DNA of 64,000 nt, from the NCBI GenBank assembly GCA_018435665.1, contig JAHDND010000054.1:1-64000 (forward strand), read 5' to 3'. The notes under the pieces are model-generated. The model was not told the DNA's origin and ran no database searches. It worked only from the letters and a program-made list of their open reading frames with translations. This stretch comes from Candidatus Thiosymbion sp. GTDB taxonomy: Bacteria > Pseudomonadota > Gammaproteobacteria > Chromatiales > Chromatiaceae. The position numbers and the translations under genes are program-made. Positions 45,527 through 54,133 of the stretch are shown piece after piece; within the stretch, counting starts at the first letter, position 1, and each line of letters opens with the position of its first letter.

Positions 45527-47515
45527 ATGGCGCAAAGAAAGCCAACCAAGACAACGCAAATCCGGAGCCAGGGACCTGAACCGGACCAGATCAGGGCGTT
45601 GGAGCGCCTGATTCGCGGCGGCGATTTTGCCCAGGCCAGCAAAAGGGCGCGCCTGTTGGTAGGGCGTTTCCCGGATCATGCCGGCGCCAACCGACTCTTG
45701 CTGGAGGCCCTGCGTCGGGGTGGGAACGCGGGCGCGGCGACCCTGGCCGCCTACGAGTGGGCGACGCGGCGGCCAAACAGCCTGGCGGCCCAGGAGGCCT
45801 GGTACCATCATGCCCTCATGGGCCATCACTTCCTGCTGGCCGCCCAGGCCGCGGCAGGTCTGGGCGAACTGGGTGTCCGGGTGGACAAGCCTCTGGACGA
45901 CCCAGAGTTGGTGAACGAGATTTTGGTCATGCCGGACGGTTCCCGAACGACCCGCGAGACCATGGAACGGTTCGAGATCGCCAAACTGCACCTCGAGGCC
46001 CATGACTTTGCCACGGCCGAGCGCCTCTTTGCCGGACTCGCCATTACGCCCGCCCGCAACAATCGGTTGGTCGCCCTCTTTCATCTGGGTCGCGCCGCGG
46101 AGGCGCTCGATCAGGCGCTCGAGGCATGGGACCGGGATCCGGACAACCTCTTCGCCCTCGGCTGGGCCGCGCAGTTGCGCCTCTATCTGGGCGACGAGAC
46201 CGGCGCCCGGGGACTGACGGTCCCCTTGGCTCAGGCGGAGGCACGTCGCCTCGAGGATGCCCAGGCGCAGATGGGCGTCCTGCTGCTGCTGGGCGAGAAC
46301 CAGCCTGCCTGGGCGGCCTTCGAGCGCTCCAACCACAGCCCCTGGCGAGAGGATGGGGCCAGCCAGATGGAGGCGATGCGCCAGTTGTTCGGCGGGGGTG
46401 CCGCCAGCCGGCTTGGCCGGGGAGACGAGGCCCGGACCTGGTGGAAACAGGCCCTGAGCCTGGATCCGGACCTCGCCCGCGCCCGGGAGAACCTCGCGGC
46501 CCTCAACCGGGAGGGCTCAGCGTCCCCCTATCCGGCACTGTTCGAGCTGACACAGGTCTTGCCGCTCGATCTCATCAATGGCCTGCGCGAGCTCAGCCCT
46601 GAGGCCAACATGTTACGGATCAAGGACTTGGACATTGGCAACGATTATTTGCGGGCGATCTATCTGGCCGGTGACACGATCGTGCGCGGCTTCGCCGCGC
46701 AGTTCCTCAAGTCCCGGCTGGATAGCCAGGCGCCGGCCAGGGGGGCGACATCCCCGACCCAGGCGGCTGCCATCCTCCGCGAGCTGGCTCTGTTACCCAT
46801 TGGCAGCTACGAGGAACGCCTCGGGTTTCTCCAAGCCCTGAGGGAGCGCAACCTGGTTGCGCCAGAAGAGACCCTGCAACTCTGGGACCAGGGTAAGCTG
46901 TCAGAAATCCGGTTTTTTTCTACCGAGATCTCTCGCGAACCGGTCCCGAGCGGCCTTCCGGACGACCTTCAGGAACTGTTTGAACAATCGATCGAAGACC
47001 TGCACGCCAATCGTGTCCCCCAGGCCGAGGCGGCCCTCACGGCCATCCTGGCACGCATTCCCGATCACCCCATAGCCCTGGGCAATCTCGGTGCGATCTG
47101 CGCCCGTCAGGGTCGGACCGAGGAGTGCCGGAGCCATCTGCGCCAGGTCATCGCCGTCCATCCGGACTATTTGTTCGCGCGCGTCAATCTGGCCGCCTTG
47201 CTGATCGAGGATGGCGAACTGGAGGAGGCCAAAGCGCTGTTGGATGGGCTCATGCAACGGCCGCGACTGTACATCCAGGAGTACTTCGCCCTCTATGGCG
47301 TCCTGGCTATGCTCAGCCGCGCCCGGGGCGATGAAAAGGGTGCCGCCAGACTCATGCGCACCCTGGAACAGGTCGTGGAGACTAAGGAGGAGGAGCGCTT
47401 GCTCGCCCAGGCCAAGGCGCGCCTGGAAAAGGTCGGTGCGCCCGGGCACTTATCGCCTACGGTGAGAAATCTTATGAAGAACCTTGAGAGTCTTATGGGT
47501 CGCAAGAACCGGTAG
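45527..47515 (+). CDS. TPR-repeat protein of unknown function
   Basis: A 662-residue cytosolic protein (no signal peptide) with tetratricopeptide-like helical repeats at the N-terminal half (residues ~20-330, e.g. EALDQALEAWDRDPDNLFALGWAAQLRLYLGDET region) and again near the C-terminus (about 485-590, including HPIALGNLGAICARQGRTEE). The middle (about 340-470) has no clear repeats. TPR proteins scaffold complexes. Its stop is only 34 bases before the Clp1/RNase Z fusion start, so the two are probably co-transcribed and may work together. Confidence 0.8.
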   Translation: MAQRKPTKTTQIRSQGPEPDQIRALERLIRGGDFAQASKRARLLVGRFPDHAGANRLLLEALRRGGNAGAATLAAYEWATRRPNSLAAQEAWYHHALMGHHFLLAAQAAAGLGELGVRVDKPLDDPELVNEILVMPDGSRTTRETMERFEIAKLHLEAHDFATAERLFAGLAITPARNNRLVALFHLGRAAEALDQALEAWDRDPDNLFALGWAAQLRLYLGDETGARGLTVPLAQAEARRLEDAQAQMGVLLLLGENQPAWAAFERSNHSPWREDGASQMEAMRQLFGGGAASRLGRGDEARTWWKQALSLDPDLARARENLAALNREGSASPYPALFELTQVLPLDLINGLRELSPEANMLRIKDLDIGNDYLRAIYLAGDTIVRGFAAQFLKSRLDSQAPARGATSPTQAAAILRELALLPIGSYEERLGFLQALRERNLVAPEETLQLWDQGKLSEIRFFSTEISREPVPSGLPDDLQELFEQSIEDLHANRVPQAEAALTAILARIPDHPIALGNLGAICARQGRTEECRSHLRQVIAVHPDYLFARVNLAALLIEDGELEEAKALLDGLMQRPRLYIQEYFALYGVLAMLSRARGDEKGAARLMRTLEQVVETKEEERLLAQAKARLEKVGAPGHLSPTVRNLMKNLESLMGRKNR

Positions 47516-47549
47516 GCATCCGGCGCTTCAGGCTCGCCCCGCCGTCGCC

Positions 47550-49676
47550 ATGAAACCGGATGCCTTGCCGCCGCTCGCGGCGGATCAGCCCGATGGCCTG
47601 ATCGACCGCTGTTTGGCTGGCGACCGCCGCTTTCTGCTGTTTGGCCCTTCGGGAAGTGGCAAGACCACCCTCGCGCAGACCTTGGCCAGAGCGTTGGCGC
47701 GCCGCGACCCCCAAGGGAGCTGGCCGGTCTGGTATCTGGGTGCCGATCCCGGCTCGCCCTTCATGGGGGTTCCCGGCGCCCTCTGCCTTGCCCGCTGGCG
47801 GGAGGGTAGCTGGTGGCTTGAGGAACTGGCGGCCCTCTGTTCCCTGGATGCCGCCCGCTTCCGCCTGCCCCTGGCGGCGGCGGTCGCCAACCTGGCGACA
47901 CGGGTCGAGGACGGTATCCTGCTGGTCGACACCCCGGGAGTGGTCAAGGGGGTGGCGGCCGCCGAACTCCTGGCGGCGCTGGTCCCGGCCACCGGCATCG
48001 AACTGGTCCTGGCCCTGACCCCCGCCGGCGCGGCGCCGCCCCTGGCCCAGGAACTCAGCGCCCTGGCAGTCCCCGTGGCCCTGGTCGCGACCAGCCCTCG
48101 GGCCCGCCAGCCGACCCCCCGGCAACGCGCCCGTCAGCGCACCCACCTCTGGGAGACCTATCTTGCCGTCGGCACGGAGCGGACCCTGGACGTGCGAGAG
48201 ATGCGCCTGCTCGGCACGCCGCCGCGCCTGGCCGCCGAGGCCTGGCGGGGCAAGCAGATCGCCTTTCTCGACGGTGATCGTACCGTCACCCTGGGGGAGG
48301 TCATGGATCTGGACGGCAGCCGCCGGCTGCGGGTACGGTTGCCCCAGGGGGCAGTCCCTACCGATACCTTGCTGGTGCGGGACGCCGGGCGCGACGCCGC
48401 GGGCCTGCTGCGCAGCGTCAAACCCTTTGCCGCCGACCAGGTGCACTACCTGCCGCCGTCGGATGTCCTGCCGGATGCCACCTTCGCCCCCGCTGCCACC
48501 GGGCCGCGCCCTCTGGTGGAGTGCGGCACCGCCACCGCCGTCCTGGTCAACGGCATCCTTGGCGATCCCCTGCTGCACCTGCGGCTGCGCTATCAGCGCC
48601 GCAGCCTCTTGTTCGACCTGGGGGAGGGCGGGCGGCTGCCGACGCGCATCGCCCATCAGGTCACCCATGTCTTCATCAGCCATGCCCATGCCGACCATAT
48701 CGGCGGTTTTCCCGGGCTCTTGCGCGCCCGCATTGGCGAGGAAGAGGTCTGCCACCTCTTCGGTCCCCCCGGACTGATCGACCATTGCCGCGGTTTCATC
48801 GCCGGTTTCCTCTGGGATCGCATCGGGGAGCGCGGGCCGGTCTTTGACGTAACCGAGGTGCGGGGGGAGCGTCTGGTGACTGCACGCCTGCGAGCCGGGG
48901 CCCAGCTGTCGGGGTTTGATACCGTGCCCAAGCTCAAGCCGAAGCTCAAGTCCAATTCAGAGCCCAATCCCAACCTAGGTTCAAATCCCAAGCCCAATTC
49001 TGACTTTAACTCCGAGTCCGTGCCTGAGCCCGAGGATATGTACGAGCTCATGTCCATGCCTGGCCCCGATCGTCAGGTCCACCTCCGCGAGGGTATCCTG
49101 GTCGAGGAGCCCGGCTTCCGGGTACGCTGCTCCCAGCTCGATCATGGCACCCCGGTCCTGGCCTTCGCCTTCGAGCCCCGTCTGCAAATCAACATCCGCC
49201 CGGAGGCGCTGGCGGCGGCGGGCCTGACGCCGGGTCCCTGGCTGACGGGGCTGAAACAGGCCATCCTCAAGGGCGAGTATGAGATGAGGCTGATCTTGCC
49301 GGACGGCACCCGGCGGCGGGTGGCCGAGCTGATGAACGACCTGACCCTGACCCAGCCCGGGGAGTCGCTCGTGTATGCCACCGACTTCGGCGACACCGCG
49401 GCGAACCGGGACCGGCTGATCGCCCTGGCCGCGGGTGCCCATACCCTGGTGTGCGAGGCGACCTTCATGGTCCGCGATCGCGCCCAGGCGGAGCGCACCG
49501 GTCACCTTACCACTCAAGCCTGCGGCGAGATCGCCCAGGCCGCGGGCGTCCGCTACCTCATCCCCTGCCATGTTTCCCGCCGCTACGAGGCGGAGTTGGA
49601 TCATGTCTATGCCGAGATCGCCGCCGCCTGTCCGCAAACGGTTATACCCCGGCGGAGCGAGGTGGCCGAGGACTGA
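47550..49676 (+). CDS. Fusion of Clp1/Nol9-type polynucleotide kinase and RNase Z-type nuclease
   Basis: A 708-residue two-domain protein. The N-terminal ~210 residues match the Clp1/Nol9 kinase family: Walker A GPSGSGKTTL (about 32-41), the LGADPGSPFMGVPGAL loop (about 63-78; the Clp1 pattern D-x-G-...-P-G), LLVDTPGVVKGVAAAELL (about 124-141) and a basic lid-like SPRARQPTPRQRARQRTHLW. The C-terminal ~370 residues are an RNase Z-type metallo-beta-lactamase: HAHADHIGGF (about 378-387), LDHGTP (about 530-535), TDFGDTA (about 612-618) and IPCHVSRRY (about 671-679) supply the metal ligands. A Lys/Asn/Pro linker (about 457-490) lies inside the nuclease part. ATG 47550 is used. It probably processes or repairs RNA; which RNA is unknown. 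Confidence 0.78.
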   Translation: MKPDALPPLAADQPDGLIDRCLAGDRRFLLFGPSGSGKTTLAQTLARALARRDPQGSWPVWYLGADPGSPFMGVPGALCLARWREGSWWLEELAALCSLDAARFRLPLAAAVANLATRVEDGILLVDTPGVVKGVAAAELLAALVPATGIELVLALTPAGAAPPLAQELSALAVPVALVATSPRARQPTPRQRARQRTHLWETYLAVGTERTLDVREMRLLGTPPRLAAEAWRGKQIAFLDGDRTVTLGEVMDLDGSRRLRVRLPQGAVPTDTLLVRDAGRDAAGLLRSVKPFAADQVHYLPPSDVLPDATFAPAATGPRPLVECGTATAVLVNGILGDPLLHLRLRYQRRSLLFDLGEGGRLPTRIAHQVTHVFISHAHADHIGGFPGLLRARIGEEEVCHLFGPPGLIDHCRGFIAGFLWDRIGERGPVFDVTEVRGERLVTARLRAGAQLSGFDTVPKLKPKLKSNSEPNPNLGSNPKPNSDFNSESVPEPEDMYELMSMPGPDRQVHLREGILVEEPGFRVRCSQLDHGTPVLAFAFEPRLQINIRPEALAAAGLTPGPWLTGLKQAILKGEYEMRLILPDGTRRRVAELMNDLTLTQPGESLVYATDFGDTAANRDRLIALAAGAHTLVCEATFMVRDRAQAERTGHLTTQACGEIAQAAGVRYLIPCHVSRRYEAELDHVYAEIAAACPQTVIPRRSEVAED

Positions 49677-49781
49677 GGGGCAAGGTCCTTCTGCGCCGCT
49701 AAGCAGCCTGTTGGCTTTGCGGGTGATTGGTCCTGGCGATCAAGGCGTACGGCGCTAAAGTCCTTAGGATCTTGCATCCAA

Positions 49782-51311
49782 TCACGAGTAACTCTTGTAG
49801 AAAGCTTCCGCCTCGAACTTGACGAACTCTTCCGTCTTGTTCTGGCTTCGCGCGACGACCTGCCAAGGCTCTAGTCGTGCAATCTCGGTTTGGAGCTCTT
49901 TTGACGTCTTCGCGCTGCAACCAAGGATGTCTTGAACTGAAGACGCGGCTACTCCATCGCATTGGAAAATGTACGCGAATTCCAAAAGTTCATGGAAATT
50001 GAAGAACTTCTGCTGGTAATCATTTGGTGATTGGCTGGCAAAAAAGACAACCACACCCTTCGATCGCCCCTCCCGGATGATGCGCTCGAGGAAGATATTC
50101 CTCTGGCTGAGATAGTTGTGTGCCTCGTCGATCACCAGGATTGTCCGAATCGTCCGCCGCCCATCCATCACCGGACTGTCGGGAAGGGTTGCCATTTCCT
50201 TGTACAGGCGCTCGATGACCAGATAGGCCACCAACTCCTTGAGCACGGGCATCGCATGAACGTCGATAAGCATGGTCCGGTTGGATAAGCGTTCTATCGG
50301 AGGCGTTTCGCTACCATGCCGCCAGAATAGCTCGAAGTCGGAGAGATCACGGAGCACCTCGATCAAGCTGTCGTCTTTCTTTCCGTTCTCCTCGTAGGCT
50401 GCTGCGGCAATCTCCAGCACGTCGGGAAAATCGGGGAACGGCATCGGATTCGCGGCGCGCTTGGTGTAGGCCGCACGAATCGCCTCGGTCAGAGCTCCCT
50501 TCTGGACAACCCCCAATTTGCTGCTGATCGAGGCGAAGCTCTCGGCCTTCTCGCGCGCGGACACGTTGATGGTCTGCTCGTCATACGCTGGCAGAATGAA
50601 TGGATTGATCGGCAGACTTTGGCCCCCCTGAAGCAACCGAAACGGCTTTACCCGGGCCAGCTCCAAGAACCGCTGATTGTCGACAACGTCGCCTTTGTAG
50701 TCGAAGTAGATGAAGTGGGTCTGAAAGCTGGACTGGATACGGATGTCGGCCAAGACCTTCAGCAAGAACTGCGTCTTGCCGACACCGGGTTTGCCCATGA
50801 TGGCCAGGTGGGAGTTGGCGTGCTTTGCGGTGTTGTTCAGCTCCAGGATCAGTTCCTGGCGCTGCAACAGGGTACGGCCGATGAAGATGTCGAGCCCCGC
50901 ACCCAACTGCTCACGCCGCCCGGCGAACTCCACCTCGTCCGCAAGCCGGGAGATCAATCCCTCGCCGCTACGGCCGGCCTCCTGAAACATCGCCGCAAGC
51001 AGCCCCGCTCCATGGTCGATATGACTCTTGATGATCGAACGATTGGAGAACAGCTCATCCTCGCTGAGCTCCCGCCTTTCGTAGACATGGGCAATTAGCG
51101 TCCGAATAAAGACCTCATCCTCGCCAAAAAAGGTGGGACGCTTGAGCTCTCCCCCATTGAAGCCCGTGCTCTGTGCGACGCCCGAGCCGGCCTTGACCAG
51201 AGAAAGAGCAAAGGCAATTCGCGCCAGGGTGGCCTTCTCCAGCTTGGTCTCGAAGCGAAGGGCACTGAGCACCTCGTCGGCCTCGCTGGATGTGTAGAGT
51301 CGATCAGCCAT
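49782..51311 (-). CDS. DndE-domain protein fused to a HerA-like ATPase
   Basis: A 509-residue protein. Residues 1-115 resemble DndE: KATLARIAFALSLV, then FNGGELKRPTFFGEDEVFIR and a C-terminal helical stretch. Residues ~135-509 are a HerA/FtsK-type motor: Walker A GKPGVGKTQF (about 173-182), Walker B ILVIDEAHNYLSQ (about 383-395) and FASQSPND (sensor, about 418). The ATG at 51311 overlaps the DndD stop by eight bases. It is the last gene of the eight-gene minus-strand operon. DndE binds DNA in phosphorothioation systems; HerA motors translocate DNA. A role in DNA defence or modification is likely. Confidence 0.8.
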   Translation of the reverse strand: MADRLYTSSEADEVLSALRFETKLEKATLARIAFALSLVKAGSGVAQSTGFNGGELKRPTFFGEDEVFIRTLIAHVYERRELSEDELFSNRSIIKSHIDHGAGLLAAMFQEAGRSGEGLISRLADEVEFAGRREQLGAGLDIFIGRTLLQRQELILELNNTAKHANSHLAIMGKPGVGKTQFLLKVLADIRIQSSFQTHFIYFDYKGDVVDNQRFLELARVKPFRLLQGGQSLPINPFILPAYDEQTINVSAREKAESFASISSKLGVVQKGALTEAIRAAYTKRAANPMPFPDFPDVLEIAAAAYEENGKKDDSLIEVLRDLSDFELFWRHGSETPPIERLSNRTMLIDVHAMPVLKELVAYLVIERLYKEMATLPDSPVMDGRRTIRTILVIDEAHNYLSQRNIFLERIIREGRSKGVVVFFASQSPNDYQQKFFNFHELLEFAYIFQCDGVAASSVQDILGCSAKTSKELQTEIARLEPWQVVARSQNKTEEFVKFEAEAFYKSYS

Positions 51312-53304
51312 GACTGCCCTCCCAGAAATAGCCGCCGCGGAAGGTCGTCAGTTCCTGCCGCTGATCGAACTCCAGGATCGCCGCGCCGCTGAGTCTGGGC
51401 TTCAAAGCCCGGTAGTAATCGGTATCGATCTCGGTATCCGTGGAAAGGATCACCACTTGGTCGCCGGCGTTTGGAAAGTAGTTGTTCACGATGTTGTCGC
51501 GGTGCGTGCTGTCGAGACGAGATAGGGGCGTATCGACGATGATCGGGAGCTTCAGCTCGCTGGTTTGAGCCAGCCCCCAGAGCAGTGAGACTGCGAAAAC
51601 CTCTTTCTCTCCCGCGGACATCGCTGACTTGCGGATCTCGTGGCCGTTGCGGTCCGTGATGCGTATCTCATAGGTCTTGTCGTCGATGATGATGTCCTTG
51701 ATGAGCCCGCTGCGACTGGACAGCAGCCGATACATCTCGAAGGTCTTCTCCTGAAGCATCTGGACCTTGTTCTTGCGCAAGCGAACAATGAACTGATTCA
51801 GCACACTCGCAATGGCATCGCACTCCCCGATGAAGTCGGCCTTTTCCTTCGAGATGTCATGCTTCTCGTAGAGTTTCTCGATCTCGACCTCAATCTCGCC
51901 GATTCGCTTCTCAAGCCGCAGGATCTCTTCCTCCAGTAACCGCAGCTGCTCGGACTTCCGACCGATCTGGGTCGAGCATCCTTCTATATCCGCCTGTAAC
52001 TCGTCGAAAAGGGCGCCCTCGCTCGGTGTCAGCCCACCCACCTGACCGAGCCCCTCCAGTTGGCGAAGCTGGCCTTCGAGTCCACGCGCCTCGTCTACCA
52101 AGACCTTCAAGAGGAAGATGTCGCTGGACTCCAGGGAATCCATCCGGTTCAAGACCCGGGCCGCATCCCGGTCGGAGAGATCCAGAACCTTGTCCTGCCC
52201 CGCGCCCGGCTCCCCTTCCTTCAACAGGCGAAAGATCCGCCGTTCCAGCTCGGCCATACGTTCCGGGGACAGTCGCTCGGTGTAGATGGGCTCCGGCTCC
52301 TCGACGACGCGGACGATGCGCTTGGCGAGCGAAGCCGCGTTCTCCCGGATCGCCTCGCCGCTGGCGGATTCCCGCTCGGCCTCGATTTGCCGCCGGATAC
52401 CGGCGAACAGCTTGCCGGCGATGCTGAAGGGCAGGGCCTTCTCGCACAGCGCGCGGATCTCGCTTTCCACCTGGGCAAGGCGATTGGCGGTCTGGACCCG
52501 TTTTTTCTCTTGCTCGCGCATCACCTCGCGGGAGTCCGGCTCCGTGTTGAAGGCGGCCTGGAAGCGCTTCTTCGCCTCTTCCATGCGCGCCTTGAATCCG
52601 TCCAGCTCCGATTGCAGCTCCTCGCGGTCCTTGCGCTTGCGCTGGAGCTTGCTGCGCTCCCGCTTCAACTCGCTCTGCTTGAACTCCAGGTCATCGTCAG
52701 AGATGGCGACGAAGCCCTTGCGTTCCTCCTGCTTGATGTAGGCGATATCCGCGGCCAGCTTGTTGATGTATTGGATGCCCAGCGCCGCCTCCAGGGAGGA
52801 CTTGAGGCGCACCTCGGAATGATCATCCGCCGCGATCTCCTGGATTTTTTCCCCGTCGAAGAAGAAGAACTGCGTGATGCCCGGCGGGATCGCCGCGCGG
52901 ATGAAGTCCTGCCAGATCTCCTGGCTCTGCACGGACACACGCCTACCGTCGCGCACCACCACCAGCCGCTCGGTCAGGTCCCGTGGCCTGGGATCGCTCG
53001 CGGCCCCGGCGGTCCAGGAGCGCTTGACGATCAGCTCGGAGTTGTCGTCCATTTCCATGACCAGCTCGAAGGTGACATTGGCGTTGCCCTTCGCCCTTTC
53101 GCGCCGGTTGATATTGCGGTAGATCTCGTCAACTTTGGCACCATAAAGGCAATAGGTGACGGCCTCCATGATCGAGGTCTTGCCCGCCCCGTTCATGCCG
53201 CCGATCAGGAAGATGCTGCGGCTGTTCTTACCTTCGGGAAAGACGATCTCCGTGGGAAATTGGAAGGACTTGTAGTTCTCGATGACCAGCTTGCGGAACT
53301 TCAT
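51304..53304 (-). CDS. DndD-like SMC-type ATPase
   Basis: A 666-residue SMC/Rad50-like ATPase similar to DndD. Walker A IGGMNGAGKTSIMEAVTYC is near residues 34-52. A long coiled coil fills about residues 200-520 with a shorter hinge, followed by SAMSAGEKEVFAVSLLWGL (ABC signature) and IIVDTPLSRLDSTHRDNI (Walker B/D-loop). ATG 53304 (MKFRKLVIEN) is used; an upstream in-frame extension is not. The stop of the previous gene overlaps it by four bases. DndD normally works with DndC/DndE in phosphorothioate DNA modification, but no dndC is present here. Confidence 0.85.
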   Translation of the reverse strand: MKFRKLVIENYKSFQFPTEIVFPEGKNSRSIFLIGGMNGAGKTSIMEAVTYCLYGAKVDEIYRNINRRERAKGNANVTFELVMEMDDNSELIVKRSWTAGAASDPRPRDLTERLVVVRDGRRVSVQSQEIWQDFIRAAIPPGITQFFFFDGEKIQEIAADDHSEVRLKSSLEAALGIQYINKLAADIAYIKQEERKGFVAISDDDLEFKQSELKRERSKLQRKRKDREELQSELDGFKARMEEAKKRFQAAFNTEPDSREVMREQEKKRVQTANRLAQVESEIRALCEKALPFSIAGKLFAGIRRQIEAERESASGEAIRENAASLAKRIVRVVEEPEPIYTERLSPERMAELERRIFRLLKEGEPGAGQDKVLDLSDRDAARVLNRMDSLESSDIFLLKVLVDEARGLEGQLRQLEGLGQVGGLTPSEGALFDELQADIEGCSTQIGRKSEQLRLLEEEILRLEKRIGEIEVEIEKLYEKHDISKEKADFIGECDAIASVLNQFIVRLRKNKVQMLQEKTFEMYRLLSSRSGLIKDIIIDDKTYEIRITDRNGHEIRKSAMSAGEKEVFAVSLLWGLAQTSELKLPIIVDTPLSRLDSTHRDNIVNNYFPNAGDQVVILSTDTEIDTDYYRALKPRLSGAAILEFDQRQELTTFRGGYFWEGSHG

Positions 53305-53942
53305 CGGTAGTCCTCGCTCAGCTCCCAGACGCCGCGCGGCGAGTCGCCACGCAAGAGCCCATCCTGCACCATTTGGTAACGCTCCCATTGGGTGTTATTT
53401 TGCCAGGCAGGCTCCTTGGTGGCCCCCCCGCGTAAGACGAGGTCGCCGGGCTGCAGTTTGCCGTCGAGTTGGCGGGTCATCTCCTCGATGACGTCGGACA
53501 CCTTCGCCTTTCCCCCGAGCTGCTTCAGCGCCAGGACGATCTGCTCGCGCAAGACCTGCTTGGCTGTCTTGGGAAGCTTCGGGCGCCTGGCGTGAGGCTT
53601 CGCATCCGCGGTCTTGGTCTCCGCCTGCCCAATACGCTGGCGGAGGTCGGTCACGATCTCCGAAAGCTCATCAGCCAACTGGGCCAGCGCCTGCTGAGCC
53701 TCGCGGTGCACCGCGATGGCTGCAACAATCCGCGTCTTCTCCGCGCGCAACGGCTCAGGGACCGTGACACCGGCCTTTTCGAGTTGCTCGACGGCCTTGG
53801 CGATGGCCCGCAGTTGCACCTCCTGCTCGGCCACAGGAACCTCCTCGGCATCCGAATCGAGATACTCGATCAGGTCCCGCAATGCCTCCAGTAGCAGGCT
53901 TGGATCACGCGCCAGGGGCTGGATATCGCTCGTGTCGGTCAT
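53301..53942 (-). CDS. Winged-helix protein, Mrr-N-like, in defence operon
   Basis: A 213-residue protein. The N-terminal part is predicted helical/coiled coil (residues ~10-115), followed by a basic spacer (PHARRPKLPKTAKQ). The C-terminal ~90 residues look like a winged helix of the Mrr-N type, ending GDSPRGVWELSEDYR. Such domains precede restriction enzymes or bind DNA. It overlaps genes on both sides by four bases. Its partners are probably the 64-residue protein and DndD. Function is inferred only from the neighbourhood. Confidence 0.6.
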   Translation of the reverse strand: MTDTSDIQPLARDPSLLLEALRDLIEYLDSDAEEVPVAEQEVQLRAIAKAVEQLEKAGVTVPEPLRAEKTRIVAAIAVHREAQQALAQLADELSEIVTDLRQRIGQAETKTADAKPHARRPKLPKTAKQVLREQIVLALKQLGGKAKVSDVIEEMTRQLDGKLQPGDLVLRGGATKEPAWQNNTQWERYQMVQDGLLRGDSPRGVWELSEDYR

Positions 53943-54133
53943 TGCTTGGCCTCCGCATCGGTGGGAAACCGCGTCTTCAGAATGTCTCTCAGGGCATCGT
54001 AGACACCGGTGCGCCGGTCCTTCAGCTCGTAATCCCGCACGGTCTCCAGCAGCTTCAGCACCTTGTCGGTGCTGACCCCGTGTTGCTCGCAAAGCTCTCG
54101 CAGCAGCCGATGATCATCGTCAGCGAGCGTCAT
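53939..54133 (-). CDS. Small (64-residue) defence-operon protein
   Basis: A short helical, acidic protein (MTLADDDHRLLRELCEQHGV start; LKLLETVRDYELKDR middle). It matches in size and neighbourhood the small proteins often placed next to DNA-modification/DndD-type genes. ATGA overlaps on both sides (54130-54133 and 53939-53942) show tight coupling. It may be an assembly or regulatory subunit; I cannot assign a mechanism. Confidence 0.6.
   Translation of the reverse strand: MTLADDDHRLLRELCEQHGVSTDKVLKLLETVRDYELKDRRTGVYDALRDILKTRFPTDAEAKQ

Noticed and set aside
49782..53304. Calling the locus a classical phosphorothioation (Dnd) system
   Set aside because: The sulfur-inserting protein DndC, DndB and a cysteine desulfurase are not in the window.
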